From positions 12,852-23,027 of the forward strand of contig DAOQAK010000060.1 of assembly GCA_035353855.1 (NCBI GenBank): a DNA stretch of 10,176 bases, given 5' to 3'. Below the pieces are notes generated by a model, which saw only the letters and a program-made list of their open reading frames with translations, was not told the DNA's origin and searched no databases. Positions 1-6,794 of this stretch are shown piece by piece (positions within the stretch are counted from its first letter, which is position 1; each line of letters begins with the position of its first letter). Made by a program: the position numbers and the translations under genes. Source of the stretch: Bacteroidales bacterium. GTDB lineage: Bacteria > Bacteroidota > Bacteroidia > Bacteroidales > CG2-30-32-10.

Positions 1-18
1 TCCCGATAACTATCGGGG
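1..18. repeat. CCCGATA palindrome (7-bp perfect hairpin)
   Basis: Arms CCCGATA (2-8) and TATCGGG (11-17) pair perfectly around a 2-base AC loop, and the outer T1/G18 could add a wobble pair. Short GC-rich palindromes of this kind stand out in AT-rich Bacteroidota intergenic DNA. It may be a dispersed repeat or a bidirectional terminator for a gene outside the window, but there is no T-tract directly after it. Confidence 0.6.
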
Positions 19-77
19 CCACCACCTGGGCAATAAAATAAAAATAAATGTACGTTTAATTCCTTTTGTATCAACTT

Positions 78-94
78 CCCTATAATTATCGGGA
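78..94. repeat. Degraded second copy of the CCCGATA palindrome
   Basis: CCC-TATAATTATCGGG resembles the palindrome at 2-17 with one G lost from the left arm, so only a weaker stem remains. Nearby GGGCAA (28-33) and TTGCCC (102-107) are also inverted, which suggests that the two copies belong to one larger imperfect inverted repeat of about 105 bases. This lies upstream of the chosen start of the DUF4301 gene and argues against coding in 66-176. Confidence 0.4.
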
Positions 95-115
95 GCATTT
101 GTTGCCCAAAAAAGT

Positions 116-148
116 TTTGCAAATTTATAATTTTTATTGTTATATTTA
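116..148 (+). promoter_or_regulatory. Candidate Bacteroidota promoter for the DUF4301 gene
   Basis: TTTG (116-119) and TATATTTA (141-148) are separated by 21 bases. They resemble the -33 TTTG and -7 TAnnTTTG boxes, with the last base of the -7 box off consensus. Transcription would start near 155, about 20 bases before the ATG at 177. The surrounding DNA is very AT-rich, so chance matches are likely. Confidence 0.3.
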
Positions 149-176
149 TCAAAATATTTTAATAAAATATATTTTT

Positions 177-1718
177 ATGTTTAATAAGCATGATTTAAAT
201 CAATTATCTAAAAAAGGTGTTGAAATTCATACTGTTGAAGAACAGATAAAAAAATTTAAAGAAGGTTTTCCTTTTATAAATCTTTCTTCTTCTGCAACTA
301 TTGAAAATAATGGCATTGAGAAATTTAATGATGATGAAGTTAAACGATTAAATTCGGTTTATGAAAATGGTTTAAAAACCAAAAAGGTCCTCAAGTTTGT
401 TCCGGCATCGGGTGCTGCAAGTCGTATGTTTAAAGCATTGCATTCCTTTCAGGAAAAATATGATGGTTCAGAGGAAGCTTATCAAAATTATTTGAATGAT
501 AAAAGTTTTAATTCGGTTTATAAATTCATCAATGATATAAAAAACTTTGCATTTTATAATGATTTAAAAAATGTCATGAATGATTATGATATTGATGAAT
601 GTATTGTAAATAAAAATTTTATTCCGATAATCGAATTTTTATTATTCGGTAAAGGTCTTGATTACTCTGAATTACCGAAAGGGCTACTGAAATTCCATAA
701 ATATGAAAACTGTTCAAGATCTGCATTTGAAGAGCATTTGGTTGAAGCTGTTAATTATTGCAAGGATGTAAATAATAATGCGTTATTACATTTTACGGTA
801 TCGCCGGAGCATGAATTGAAATTCAAAAAATTATTAAATGGTATTATCAATGAATATGAAAAAAAATATGATGTAAAATTTAATGTTACTTTTTCAATTC
901 AAAAATCATCTACCGATACCATTGCTGTTGATATGCACAATGAACCTTTCAGAGAAAAAAATGGTTCCTTATTATTTCGACCGGGTGGACATGGAGCTTT
1001 AATTGAGAATCTAAATGATTTAAATGGAGATGTAGTTTTTATTAAAAATATTGATAACATTGTCCCTGATAGATTAAAACCCGAAACAACATTATATAAA
1101 AAAGTTCTTGCCGGATATTTAATAGAATTACAAACAAATGTTTTTAGGTATCTGGAAATATTATCAAGTGGGAATATTGGTGACAATTTATTATTAGAAA
1201 TAAAAAAGTTTTCGGAAAGTAAATTGAAAATTGTTATTAATGATTTTGATGAAAAAGAAAAAAACGAAAAAATAAAAATTCTTTTTTCAAAATTAAATCG
1301 ACCAATAAGAGTTTGTGGAATGGTTAAAAATGAAGGTGAACCTGGTGGTGGACCATTCTGGGTTAAAAATGAAAATGGTGAAATTTCATTACAAATTATT
1401 GAATCTTCACAAATTGATTTTGCTGATTCTAATCAAAAAGAAATTTTTGAAAAATCAACACATTTTAATCCTGTCGACCTTGTTTGCGGAGTGAAAGATT
1501 ATAAAGGGAATAATTTTAATCTTTTGAATTATGTTGATAGCAACACCGGATTTATTTCTGTCAAATCAAAGGATGGAAAAGATTTGAAAGCAATGGAACT
1601 TCCGGGTTTGTGGAATGGCGCAATGGCCGACTGGATAACTGTTTTTGTTGAAGTACCTATTATTACTTTCAATCCAGTAAAAACGATAAACGATTTATTA
1701 AGGAAAGAACATCAATAA
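177..1718 (+). CDS. DUF4301 family protein, possibly nucleotidyltransferase-like
   Basis: A 513-residue cytoplasmic-looking protein with no signal peptide or membrane segment, close to the usual length of the Bacteroidota DUF4301 family. I chose ATG 177 (MFNKHDLNQLS) because the family starts with this kind of sequence. The open frame reaches back to 66, but that extension overlaps a degraded palindrome and is not family-like. Conserved blocks are PASGAASRMF (76-85), RPGGHGALIENL (268-279), KNIDNIVPD (290-298), KNEGEPGGGPFW (384-395) and ELPGLWNGAMADW (474-486). The function of DUF4301 is not established. The order of a Gly/Ala-rich loop with Arg, then PGGHG, then NIDN recalls UDP-sugar pyrophosphorylases (PPGHGD...NIDN), so a sugar-nucleotide role is my inference. 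The gene appears monocistronic. The next gene is convergent and its stop lies 55 bases away. The coding frame is intact. Confidence 0.85.
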   Translation: MFNKHDLNQLSKKGVEIHTVEEQIKKFKEGFPFINLSSSATIENNGIEKFNDDEVKRLNSVYENGLKTKKVLKFVPASGAASRMFKALHSFQEKYDGSEEAYQNYLNDKSFNSVYKFINDIKNFAFYNDLKNVMNDYDIDECIVNKNFIPIIEFLLFGKGLDYSELPKGLLKFHKYENCSRSAFEEHLVEAVNYCKDVNNNALLHFTVSPEHELKFKKLLNGIINEYEKKYDVKFNVTFSIQKSSTDTIAVDMHNEPFREKNGSLLFRPGGHGALIENLNDLNGDVVFIKNIDNIVPDRLKPETTLYKKVLAGYLIELQTNVFRYLEILSSGNIGDNLLLEIKKFSESKLKIVINDFDEKEKNEKIKILFSKLNRPIRVCGMVKNEGEPGGGPFWVKNENGEISLQIIESSQIDFADSNQKEIFEKSTHFNPVDLVCGVKDYKGNNFNLLNYVDSNTGFISVKSKDGKDLKAMELPGLWNGAMADWITVFVEVPIITFNPVKTINDLLRKEHQ

Positions 1719-1773
1719 AATTCAAAGTCCTTAAAGTCCATGAATATTAATTTGCTTTGAACTTCTCATCAAA

Positions 1774-2958
1774 CTATATAAAGAACGGATAAACAATATT
1801 CGATCCTTCTGTGAATGTTTTGCTGATTACAAAACTTTTTTCAATATTTAATTCTTTTGAAATTTTAACCAATTTTTTATAATCTGATTCTATTGCTTTT
1901 TGTTTTACTTTAAATGCAAATTCGTTATTTAAAATGAAATCTATTTCAGATGTGTTTCTTTTATTATAGAAACTTAAATTACCGTAATTGCTCAATTGGT
2001 TTGCTACGGCAACCTCAAGGATTTGCCCTTCTGTAACTTTGGCTATTATATTTAAAATGCCGGTATCAGAAAAATATATTTTTTTACCGCCAGCAATACT
2101 TCGATCAATACTTTTAGAATATTTGGGTATTAATCTCAGGAAAAATATTCCTTGAAGAAATTCAATATAATTATATAGCTTTACCCTGTTTATTCCTAAT
2201 TCCGATGAAAATTTTGATATATCAATCATATTTCCGTTCCTTGCCGCTAAAAGAAGAATAAGATCACGCAACTCTCTCACATCTTTCAGTTCAGTAAAAA
2301 CTTTTATATCTTTTTCGAAAAATGATGCAAATATATTTTTTAAAATCATTTTTTTTGTAGCAATATCCGGTGTTAATGCGACCTCTGGAAATCCACCATA
2401 TTCTATATATAAATCATAGAGTTCTTTCATTTTAAATATGGATGCTTTACTTTTAGGCTTTAGTATATCTTCAATATTATCAGGTAATTCATTGCCCAAC
2501 GATTTGCCATTAAAAAGTAAAAATTCACGATAAGTTAATACTGGTAATACATATAAAAATTTTCTGCCGCTTAATGATTCAGGAAAAAGATTTCGCAAAT
2601 AATAATTTGATGAACCGGTTACTATAAATTTTACTGCATAATAATCTATCAGGTATTTGATAATTTTTGTTATTTCCGGGAAATTCTGTATTTCATCTAT
2701 ACATACAAGTAACCTTTCGTCTTTTTTTACTCCTGATGCACTTTGCAGGTCTGCATATATTGCTTTGTAATTAATGTTTTCAAACGTCATTAAATCTAAA
2801 GGGTTGTCAAAATCAAACCACAATTTTTTTCCTTTAAATTCTTTAAATAATTGGCGCATAAGAGTTGTCTTACCTACCTGGCGCATACCTGTAATTATAA
2901 TGGCATTCTTATGTTCTAATTGTGGTAATATTGTGTGAAATAGTTGTCTTTTTAGCAT
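1774..2958 (-). CDS. AAA_14/DUF4143 ATPase with altered nuclease-like motif
   Basis: A 394-residue P-loop ATPase. The N-terminal AAA_14 domain has Walker A GMRQVGKTT (24-32), Walker B LLVCIDEIQ with D88/E89, a TGSS sensor strand (114-117) and SLSGR (128-132). YGGFPEV (187-193) marks the start of the region between the ATPase and DUF4143 domains. Residues 230-290 look like a winged helix, and the C-terminus is the DUF4143 PD-(D/E)XK-like fold with EID (338-340). Where most relatives have E-x-K, this protein has FKVK, with Lys350 replacing the acidic residue. Nuclease activity is therefore doubtful even if the fold is kept. The biological role of the family is not settled; it is often seen as solitary, horizontally moved genes. 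A -7 box lies 20 bases upstream and no partner gene is adjacent. The start ATG at 2958 places Walker A at the usual distance from the N-terminus. Confidence 0.9.
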   Translation of the reverse strand: MLKRQLFHTILPQLEHKNAIIITGMRQVGKTTLMRQLFKEFKGKKLWFDFDNPLDLMTFENINYKAIYADLQSASGVKKDERLLVCIDEIQNFPEITKIIKYLIDYYAVKFIVTGSSNYYLRNLFPESLSGRKFLYVLPVLTYREFLLFNGKSLGNELPDNIEDILKPKSKASIFKMKELYDLYIEYGGFPEVALTPDIATKKMILKNIFASFFEKDIKVFTELKDVRELRDLILLLAARNGNMIDISKFSSELGINRVKLYNYIEFLQGIFFLRLIPKYSKSIDRSIAGGKKIYFSDTGILNIIAKVTEGQILEVAVANQLSNYGNLSFYNKRNTSEIDFILNNEFAFKVKQKAIESDYKKLVKISKELNIEKSFVISKTFTEGSNIVYPFFI

Positions 2959-2975
2959 ATGTGTAATAATTATTT

Positions 2976-3041
2976 TACAAATATAAGCATATTTGTATTT
3001 ATTTCATTACAAATATTCATTTTATAATTCAGCATATTTGT
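2976..3041. repeat. Four alternating ATATTTGT/ACAAATAT octamers
   Basis: ACAAATAT occurs at 2976-2983 and 3009-3016, and its complement ATATTTGT at 2989-2996 and 3034-3041. The two forward copies lie in a longer direct repeat, AGCATATTTGT (2986-2996 and 3031-3041). One copy overlaps the -7 box of the ATPase gene. The others could be regulator half-sites or alternative -7 boxes, some facing right. The simple AT-rich composition makes some recurrence expected by chance. Confidence 0.4.
2978..2985 (-). promoter_or_regulatory. -7 box (TATATTTG) of the first ATPase gene
   Basis: The minus strand reads TATATTTG, a perfect TAnnTTTG Bacteroidota -7 element, 20 bases before the ATG at 2958. No convincing -33 TTTG is visible at the expected spacing. 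The same type of box precedes the other two ATPase genes. Confidence 0.55.
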
Positions 3042-3107
3042 TCCTTAATTTATAAAATAGTATGAATGTTCCGTTTTAGTACAATTTGAATATTGAATTT
3101 ATTTTTT

Positions 3108-3311
3108 GTCAATAGTTGTATGGTTGAACAACTGGTTAAGTCAAAGGTGAATAGTTATAAGAAAAAACTTTTTTCTATCAACCAAAAACCATTTTGCCAC
3201 CTGACTAAATTTTCATAATGATTTACTATAAACCTATAACAATTGACTTGACCATCTGCCCAACCTATAAACATAAGACTATCCGTCAATAGTTTGTTTG
3301 AGCAACTGGTT
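3108..3311. repeat. Direct repeat pair, about 30 bases, 177 bases apart
   Basis: Copy 1 (3108-3137) begins GTCAATAGTTGTATGG and ends AACAACTGGTT. Copy 2 (3285-3311) begins GTCAATAGTTTG and ends GAGCAACTGGTT, with about 3 bases missing in the middle. Copy 1 can also form a small hairpin (AGTTG 3114-3118 with CAACT 3129-3133). The enclosed 147 bases are unrecognised. These could be target-site or flanking repeats of a lost small element, or operator sites. Confidence 0.55.
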
Positions 3312-3378
3312 TGGTTGAATGTTTCTGTATCGGTACAAATCATATTTTTTAAATCATTTTTTCTACTTCTCTTTTTTC

Positions 3379-3386
3379 TATATTTG
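3379..3386 (+). promoter_or_regulatory. -7 box (TATATTTG) of wzi
   Basis: A perfect TAnnTTTG match 21 bases before the ATG at 3408, predicting a short leader. Upstream at the -33 distance there are only T-rich stretches, not a clean TTTG. The position of this box inside the longer open frame beginning at 3294 also supports the downstream start at 3408. Confidence 0.6.
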
Positions 3387-3407
3387 CAGCTATATATTGA
3401 TAAATCG

Positions 3408-5057
3408 ATGAAAAAAAATATCTCTGTTTTACTTTTTTCTTTATTTATATTTTGTAATTCATATTCACAGGAAGTTTATCAAAATGTAAGTAATACCAAT
3501 ATTTATGAATTTATAGATGAATTGGCAAATGATAATGTGATTTCAATAAATTCAGTAATAAAGCCATATTCAAGAATTTTAATTGCAGAGAAATTAAAGG
3601 AAGCTTTATCAAAAAAAGAATTGTTAAGTAAGCGGCAACAAGATGAACTTAATTTTTATCTGCTTGATTATGAAAAAGAATTAGATGGTTTTGAGACTAC
3701 TGATTTCATTGGAAAAAATGTAATTTCAAAAAATAAAACTTCTTTCAGAAAAAGAATAGATTTATTTTATTATAAAGATTCTCTTTTCAATTTTTCTGTT
3801 AATCCGATTTTAGGAATAAATTATTTTGTTAATGAAAATGGTACAAATTATCACCGGTGGAATGGGGCAGAAGCTTTTGCAACAATAGGAAAACATTGGG
3901 GATTTTATGCAAGTTTGAGAGATAACTTTGAATCGGAATTATTGGCTAAGCCAAATTATTTAACTCAGCAGGAAGGCGGTTGTTATAAGCCTGATGGTAA
4001 TGGTGGTGGTGATTATGAAGAAATGAAAGGCGGAATAACCTATTCGTGGAAGTGGGGAAGTGTTGGATTAGTCAAGGATAATATTACCTGGGGGAATAAT
4101 TACAATGGGGCAAATATTATTTCAAACCGGGCGCCATCATTTCCATTTATTAAATTTCATGTAAATCCTGCGAAGTGGTTTGATTTTAATTATATTCACG
4201 GATGGCTGGTTTCGGGAGTAATAGATAGTTTAAGAACGTACAGCTACAATTATGGAAATAGAATTATATATCGCCAGAAATATATTGCAGCCAATATGTT
4301 TACATTTACTCCGTTTAAAAAATTAAATATTTCACTTGGAAATTCTGTTATCTATAGTGACATTGGAATCCAGCCAGGTTTTTTAATTCCAGTGATGTTC
4401 TTTAAAGCAGTTGACCATAGCCAGAATGGGATGAGTAATAAAGCCGGACAAAATGCACAAATGTTTTTTGATATATCATCAAGACAAATTAAGCATCTTC
4501 ATTTGTACACTTCTATCTTTTGTGATGAGATAGATATTGGAAATATGTGGAATGAAAATGAGCAATCAAATTTTATTAGTTTTAAAGCAGGAGTTGCTGT
4601 ATCAGATTTATATTTTAAGAATTATTCAGTAATTGCAGAATATACAAGGTCGAATCCCATTGTTTATAAGCATTTCATTCCAACAACAACTTTTGAAACT
4701 AATGGTTATACTTTGGGAAATTATTTGAAAGATAATGCTGATGAATGGTATTTTGCTATTCGATATAAACCAATTTCTAAAGTACATTTTGAAATATCTT
4801 ATCAGCTTTCAAGAAAAGGACCTGATTATCCTTACACGGGAGTGGGGCATAGCGGACTTGGATTGCCTTTTATGAGTGAAGTGTTATGGAGTAAAAAAAA
4901 TATTTCTTTTAATGTAAACTATGAAATTTATAATGATATCAAAGTATTTGCGGGTTATTCAAATGCTTATATAAAAGATGATTTTAAAAATTATACTCCT
5001 GGTTTTTATTTAGGAAATACGAATACTATAAGTTTTGGAATGAATTGGGGGTTGTAA
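3408..5057 (+). CDS. wzi: Capsule assembly Wzi-family outer-membrane beta-barrel
   Basis: A 549-residue protein with a classic signal peptide: MKKN, a hydrophobic core around 5-17, then NSYSQ with cleavage near residue 21. The body is rich in aromatic beta-strands with short polar turns, as in an outer-membrane barrel. It ends with the hydrophobic C-terminal strand NTISFGMNWGL. Conserved family-like stretches include RWNGAEAFATIG with a following WGFYASLRDN strand, and RKGPDYPYTGVGHSGLG near the C-terminus. Wzi proteins sit in the outer membrane and help anchor or organise capsular polysaccharide in E. coli; Bacteroidota homologues are numerous and less characterised. The start at 3408 follows the -7 box and gives the signal peptide at the N-terminus, whereas the longer frame from 3294 would bury it. 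No polysaccharide genes are adjacent. The 3' end of this gene is repeated twice further right as relics. The symbol reflects family only. Confidence 0.85.
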   Translation: MKKNISVLLFSLFIFCNSYSQEVYQNVSNTNIYEFIDELANDNVISINSVIKPYSRILIAEKLKEALSKKELLSKRQQDELNFYLLDYEKELDGFETTDFIGKNVISKNKTSFRKRIDLFYYKDSLFNFSVNPILGINYFVNENGTNYHRWNGAEAFATIGKHWGFYASLRDNFESELLAKPNYLTQQEGGCYKPDGNGGGDYEEMKGGITYSWKWGSVGLVKDNITWGNNYNGANIISNRAPSFPFIKFHVNPAKWFDFNYIHGWLVSGVIDSLRTYSYNYGNRIIYRQKYIAANMFTFTPFKKLNISLGNSVIYSDIGIQPGFLIPVMFFKAVDHSQNGMSNKAGQNAQMFFDISSRQIKHLHLYTSIFCDEIDIGNMWNENEQSNFISFKAGVAVSDLYFKNYSVIAEYTRSNPIVYKHFIPTTTFETNGYTLGNYLKDNADEWYFAIRYKPISKVHFEISYQLSRKGPDYPYTGVGHSGLGLPFMSEVLWSKKNISFNVNYEIYNDIKVFAGYSNAYIKDDFKNYTPGFYLGNTNTISFGMNWGL

Positions 5058-5120
5058 AGACTATAATTTCGACTCAAAATTCAGGTATCTTTTTTAGGAG
5101 TTCCCATAATAATATATTTT

Positions 5121-5219
5121 ATACCGACAGAAAAAAGGTTTGCAAAAATATTTTTTGATTTCTGTACGGTATAACTCGTTCTAAACAGTTTTGCTTTTGC
5201 AAACCTGATAAGAACGAGT
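5121..5219. repeat. Two adjacent hairpins with complementary 12-base loops
   Basis: Hairpin 1 pairs ATACCGACAGAAA (5121-5133) with TTTCTGTACGGTAT (5159-5172), 13 bp with one bulged base. Hairpin 2 pairs ACTCGTTCT (5174-5182) with AGAACGAGT (5211-5219), 9 bp perfect. The loop of hairpin 1 holds AGGTTTGCAAAA (5136-5147) and the loop of hairpin 2 holds its exact complement TTTTGCAAACCT (5195-5206), so a kissing interaction is possible. Read on opposite strands, the two are diverged copies of one unit: ATAC, variable stem, GGTTTGCAAAA, stem complement, GTAT. The region lies between the convergent 3' ends of wzi and the fabH pseudogene. The long loops and the lack of a following T-tract make them poor intrinsic terminators. 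Confidence 0.6.
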
Positions 5220-5225
5220 ATATTT

Positions 5226-6221
5226 TTAAGCCCATTTGATGATAGCAGCTCCATAAGTCCAGCCACTTCCTACAGCTGCGAATAAAATTTAATTTCCTTT
5301 TTGGATGGTACCATTTCTGTGGCATTCATCCATTAATATCGGAATTGTTCCTCCAGAAGTATTGGCATATTTATCCATATTATATTTAACTTTTTCAAAA
5401 GGTAAGCCTACCAATTCTGCCGTTTTTTTGAGAATACGTATACTTGGTTGATGGGGTATCATCCAGTCTATGTCATCAATACTCATTTTCGTATCTTCTA
5501 ATACTTGATTGATAGCATGGGGTAAGACCTTGATAGCTGATTCATAGACTACATGTCCATCCATTTGAAAATATTGTAACCCTTCCTTGATATTATGCTC
5601 GTTTAAAGGGAATTCGGAACCACCGCCGGGAATAGTAAATCCCAGCATCCTATCACTTGAATCCGTATATAAGCGAAATGCTAAAAAACCATCTTCTTTA
5701 TCACTGTATGTTAATACAGCTGCACCCGCACCATCACCGAAAAATACTGCATTGCGATGAGTCCAATCTGTTATTTTTGAAAATGTATCTGCTCCGATTA
5801 CCAATACATGATTATATACTCCGGTAGCAATGTATTGACTTGCAACAGACATACCATATAAAAAACCGCTGCAAACAGCAGAAATGTCAAATGCCACTGA
5901 ATTAAATGCCTGAAGTTTATGTTGTACAAAAGCTGCTGTTGAAGGTGCTTTACGGTCATGAGTTGCAGTAGCTACTATGATTAAATCGATATCTTTTACA
6001 TTTAAACCCGCATTTTCTATTGCATTTAAAGCTGCCTGTGTTGCCAGATCACTGGTGGCTTCATTATCGGCAGCAATACGTCTTTCTTTTATACCTACAT
6101 TTTTATATATCCATTCAGCATTAGTCTGGAGTATACTTTCAAGGTATTCGTTGGTGTATATTTTGTCGGGCGTATAAGAACCGGTACCTATAATCTTTAC
6201 ATTTCTTACTACTTGTTTCAT
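5226..6221 (-). pseudogene. fabH: FabH-like 3-oxoacyl-ACP synthase III with premature stop
   Basis: KAS III condenses acetyl-CoA (or another acyl-CoA) with malonyl-ACP to start fatty-acid synthesis in the cytoplasm. The frame from ATG 6221 encodes 310 residues with the complete Cys-His-Asn triad: Cys117 (DISAVCSGF), His257 (IPHQPS) and Asn287 (YANTSGG). At 5291-5289 a TAA ends the frame just after TIQKGN. Beyond it the same frame continues with 20 perfectly family-like codons (ILFAAVGSGWTYG, then AAIIKWA) to a natural stop at 5228-5226. With one sense codon in place of the TAA the protein would be about 331 residues, normal for FabH. The lost segment contains the Gly-rich VGSGWTYG loop, which packs near the active site, so the truncated protein is probably inactive. 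This looks like a recent nonsense mutation, or a sequencing error. It stands alone on the minus strand without fab neighbours. Confidence 0.85.
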
Positions 6222-6286
6222 ATACTTTTATTTTTGAAGTTGTTCAAAGTTGGATGTTAATAAAACGCTAATGGCATAAAGCAATT

Positions 6287-6340
6287 GTATACTTCGGCTG
6301 AACGAATTTGCAAAATAATGCAAATTCATTCGCTCAGTAT
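6287..6340. repeat. Third TTTGCAAAA-loop hairpin, upstream of fabH
   Basis: CTGAACGAA (6298-6306) pairs with TTCGCTCAG (6329-6337) at 8 of 9 positions, and ATAC (6289-6292) with GTAT (6337-6340) flank it. The loop contains TTTGCAAAA (6307-6315). An alternative inner stem GAATTTGCA (6304-6312) with TGCAAATTC (6319-6327) is a perfect 9 bp. The design (ATAC, stem, TTTGCAAAA, complement, GTAT) matches the two hairpins at 5121-5219 although the stem sequences differ. It could instead be an end of the adjacent decayed insertion sequence. Confidence 0.5.
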
Positions 6341-6398
6341 AATTAAAAAAAAGTACCATTGGTGTAAAAAAAATGATAAACAAAGTTATAATAAAAAA

Positions 6399-6742
6399 GA
6401 GCTTTGTCCGCATTTAAAATTCGGAAATTGCATGGAGAACATCAAAGTCAAGAAATATCAATTAGTAGAGGCTTTACTTTATCGTTTAAAGATGGGTTGT
6501 AAATGGCATGAGTTACCCATAAAACAATTATTTAAGACAGTATACAAATGAAATAGCGTGTATTATAATTTTTAAAAATGGAGCAAAGATGGTAGCTGGG
6601 AGAAAGTATGTCCGCCTGTATTGGAAGAATACAAGCACCTGTTAGATTTACCAGTATTCAATTAGATGGCATAAATACACCAGCCAAATTTGGAGGGGAA
6701 GCTGTTGGTTATTTAGGAAAGAAAAAATGTTCGACAAGCAAT
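6399..6742 (+). pseudogene. Decayed N-terminal fragment of an IS5-like transposase
   Basis: The first frame reads ELCPHLKFGN and then LVEALLYRLKMGCKWHELP (from about 6462), the typical helix-turn-helix N-terminus of IS5-type transposases. It is broken by TGA at 6549-6551 and TAA at 6573-6575, yet the same frame keeps family sequence (NSVYYNF, KWSKDGSWEKV) across both stops. Near 6648-6655 about one base is lost, and the next frame carries IQLDGINTPAKFGGEAVGYLGKKK and CSTSN, up to 6742. This matches the LDGSxTPxKRGGEAV block that begins the DDE domain in Bacteroidota members. The remaining catalytic part is absent, so the element is dead. After 6742 the sequence is unrelated, and the second ATPase gene ends 52 bases further on. 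Confidence 0.75.
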
Positions 6743-6794
6743 TTAATAAAAGACTATGTTGTTAAGGCAAAAGGAGCATTACTATTCTTCCAAT

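Larger units (their letters stand above)
2959..3407. other. Intergenic gap between divergent ATPase and wzi genes
   Basis: A 449-base gap between divergent genes. It holds the ATPase -7 box and octamer cluster at its left end, a pair of 30-base direct repeats in the middle and the wzi -7 box at its right end. A minus-strand open frame of 62 codons (3343-3155) lies between and across the repeats. I do not recognise its product, it lacks a good promoter and it ends in a low-complexity tail, so I do not call it a gene. Confidence 0.5.

Noticed and set aside
66..176. N-terminal extension of the DUF4301 frame
   Set aside because: The segment overlaps a degraded palindrome, has a composition unlike the protein and precedes the family-typical start at 177.
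899..1186. Minus-strand open frame inside the DUF4301 gene
   Set aside because: It is a shadow of a clear coding gene with conserved motifs on the other strand.
3155..3343. Small minus-strand open frame of 62 codons
   Set aside because: No recognisable family and no promoter; it spans the direct repeats and ends in low-complexity sequence.
3294..3407. Upstream start for wzi
   Set aside because: It would put 38 residues before a textbook signal peptide and would include the -7 promoter box in the coding region.
5143..5150. Minus-strand TATTTTTG (-7 type) within the first hairpin loop
   Set aside because: It would drive transcription into the 3' end of wzi in antisense, no gene follows, and AT-rich matches of this kind are common.
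5289..5291. Reassigned TAA codon as explanation for the fabH stop
   Set aside because: TAA clearly ends other genes in this window (for example at 1718 and 5057), so code reassignment is not supported.
5119..5325. Small minus-strand frames over the fabH 3' end
   Set aside because: They read in shifted frames over the true fabH tail and the hairpin pair, and have no family signal.
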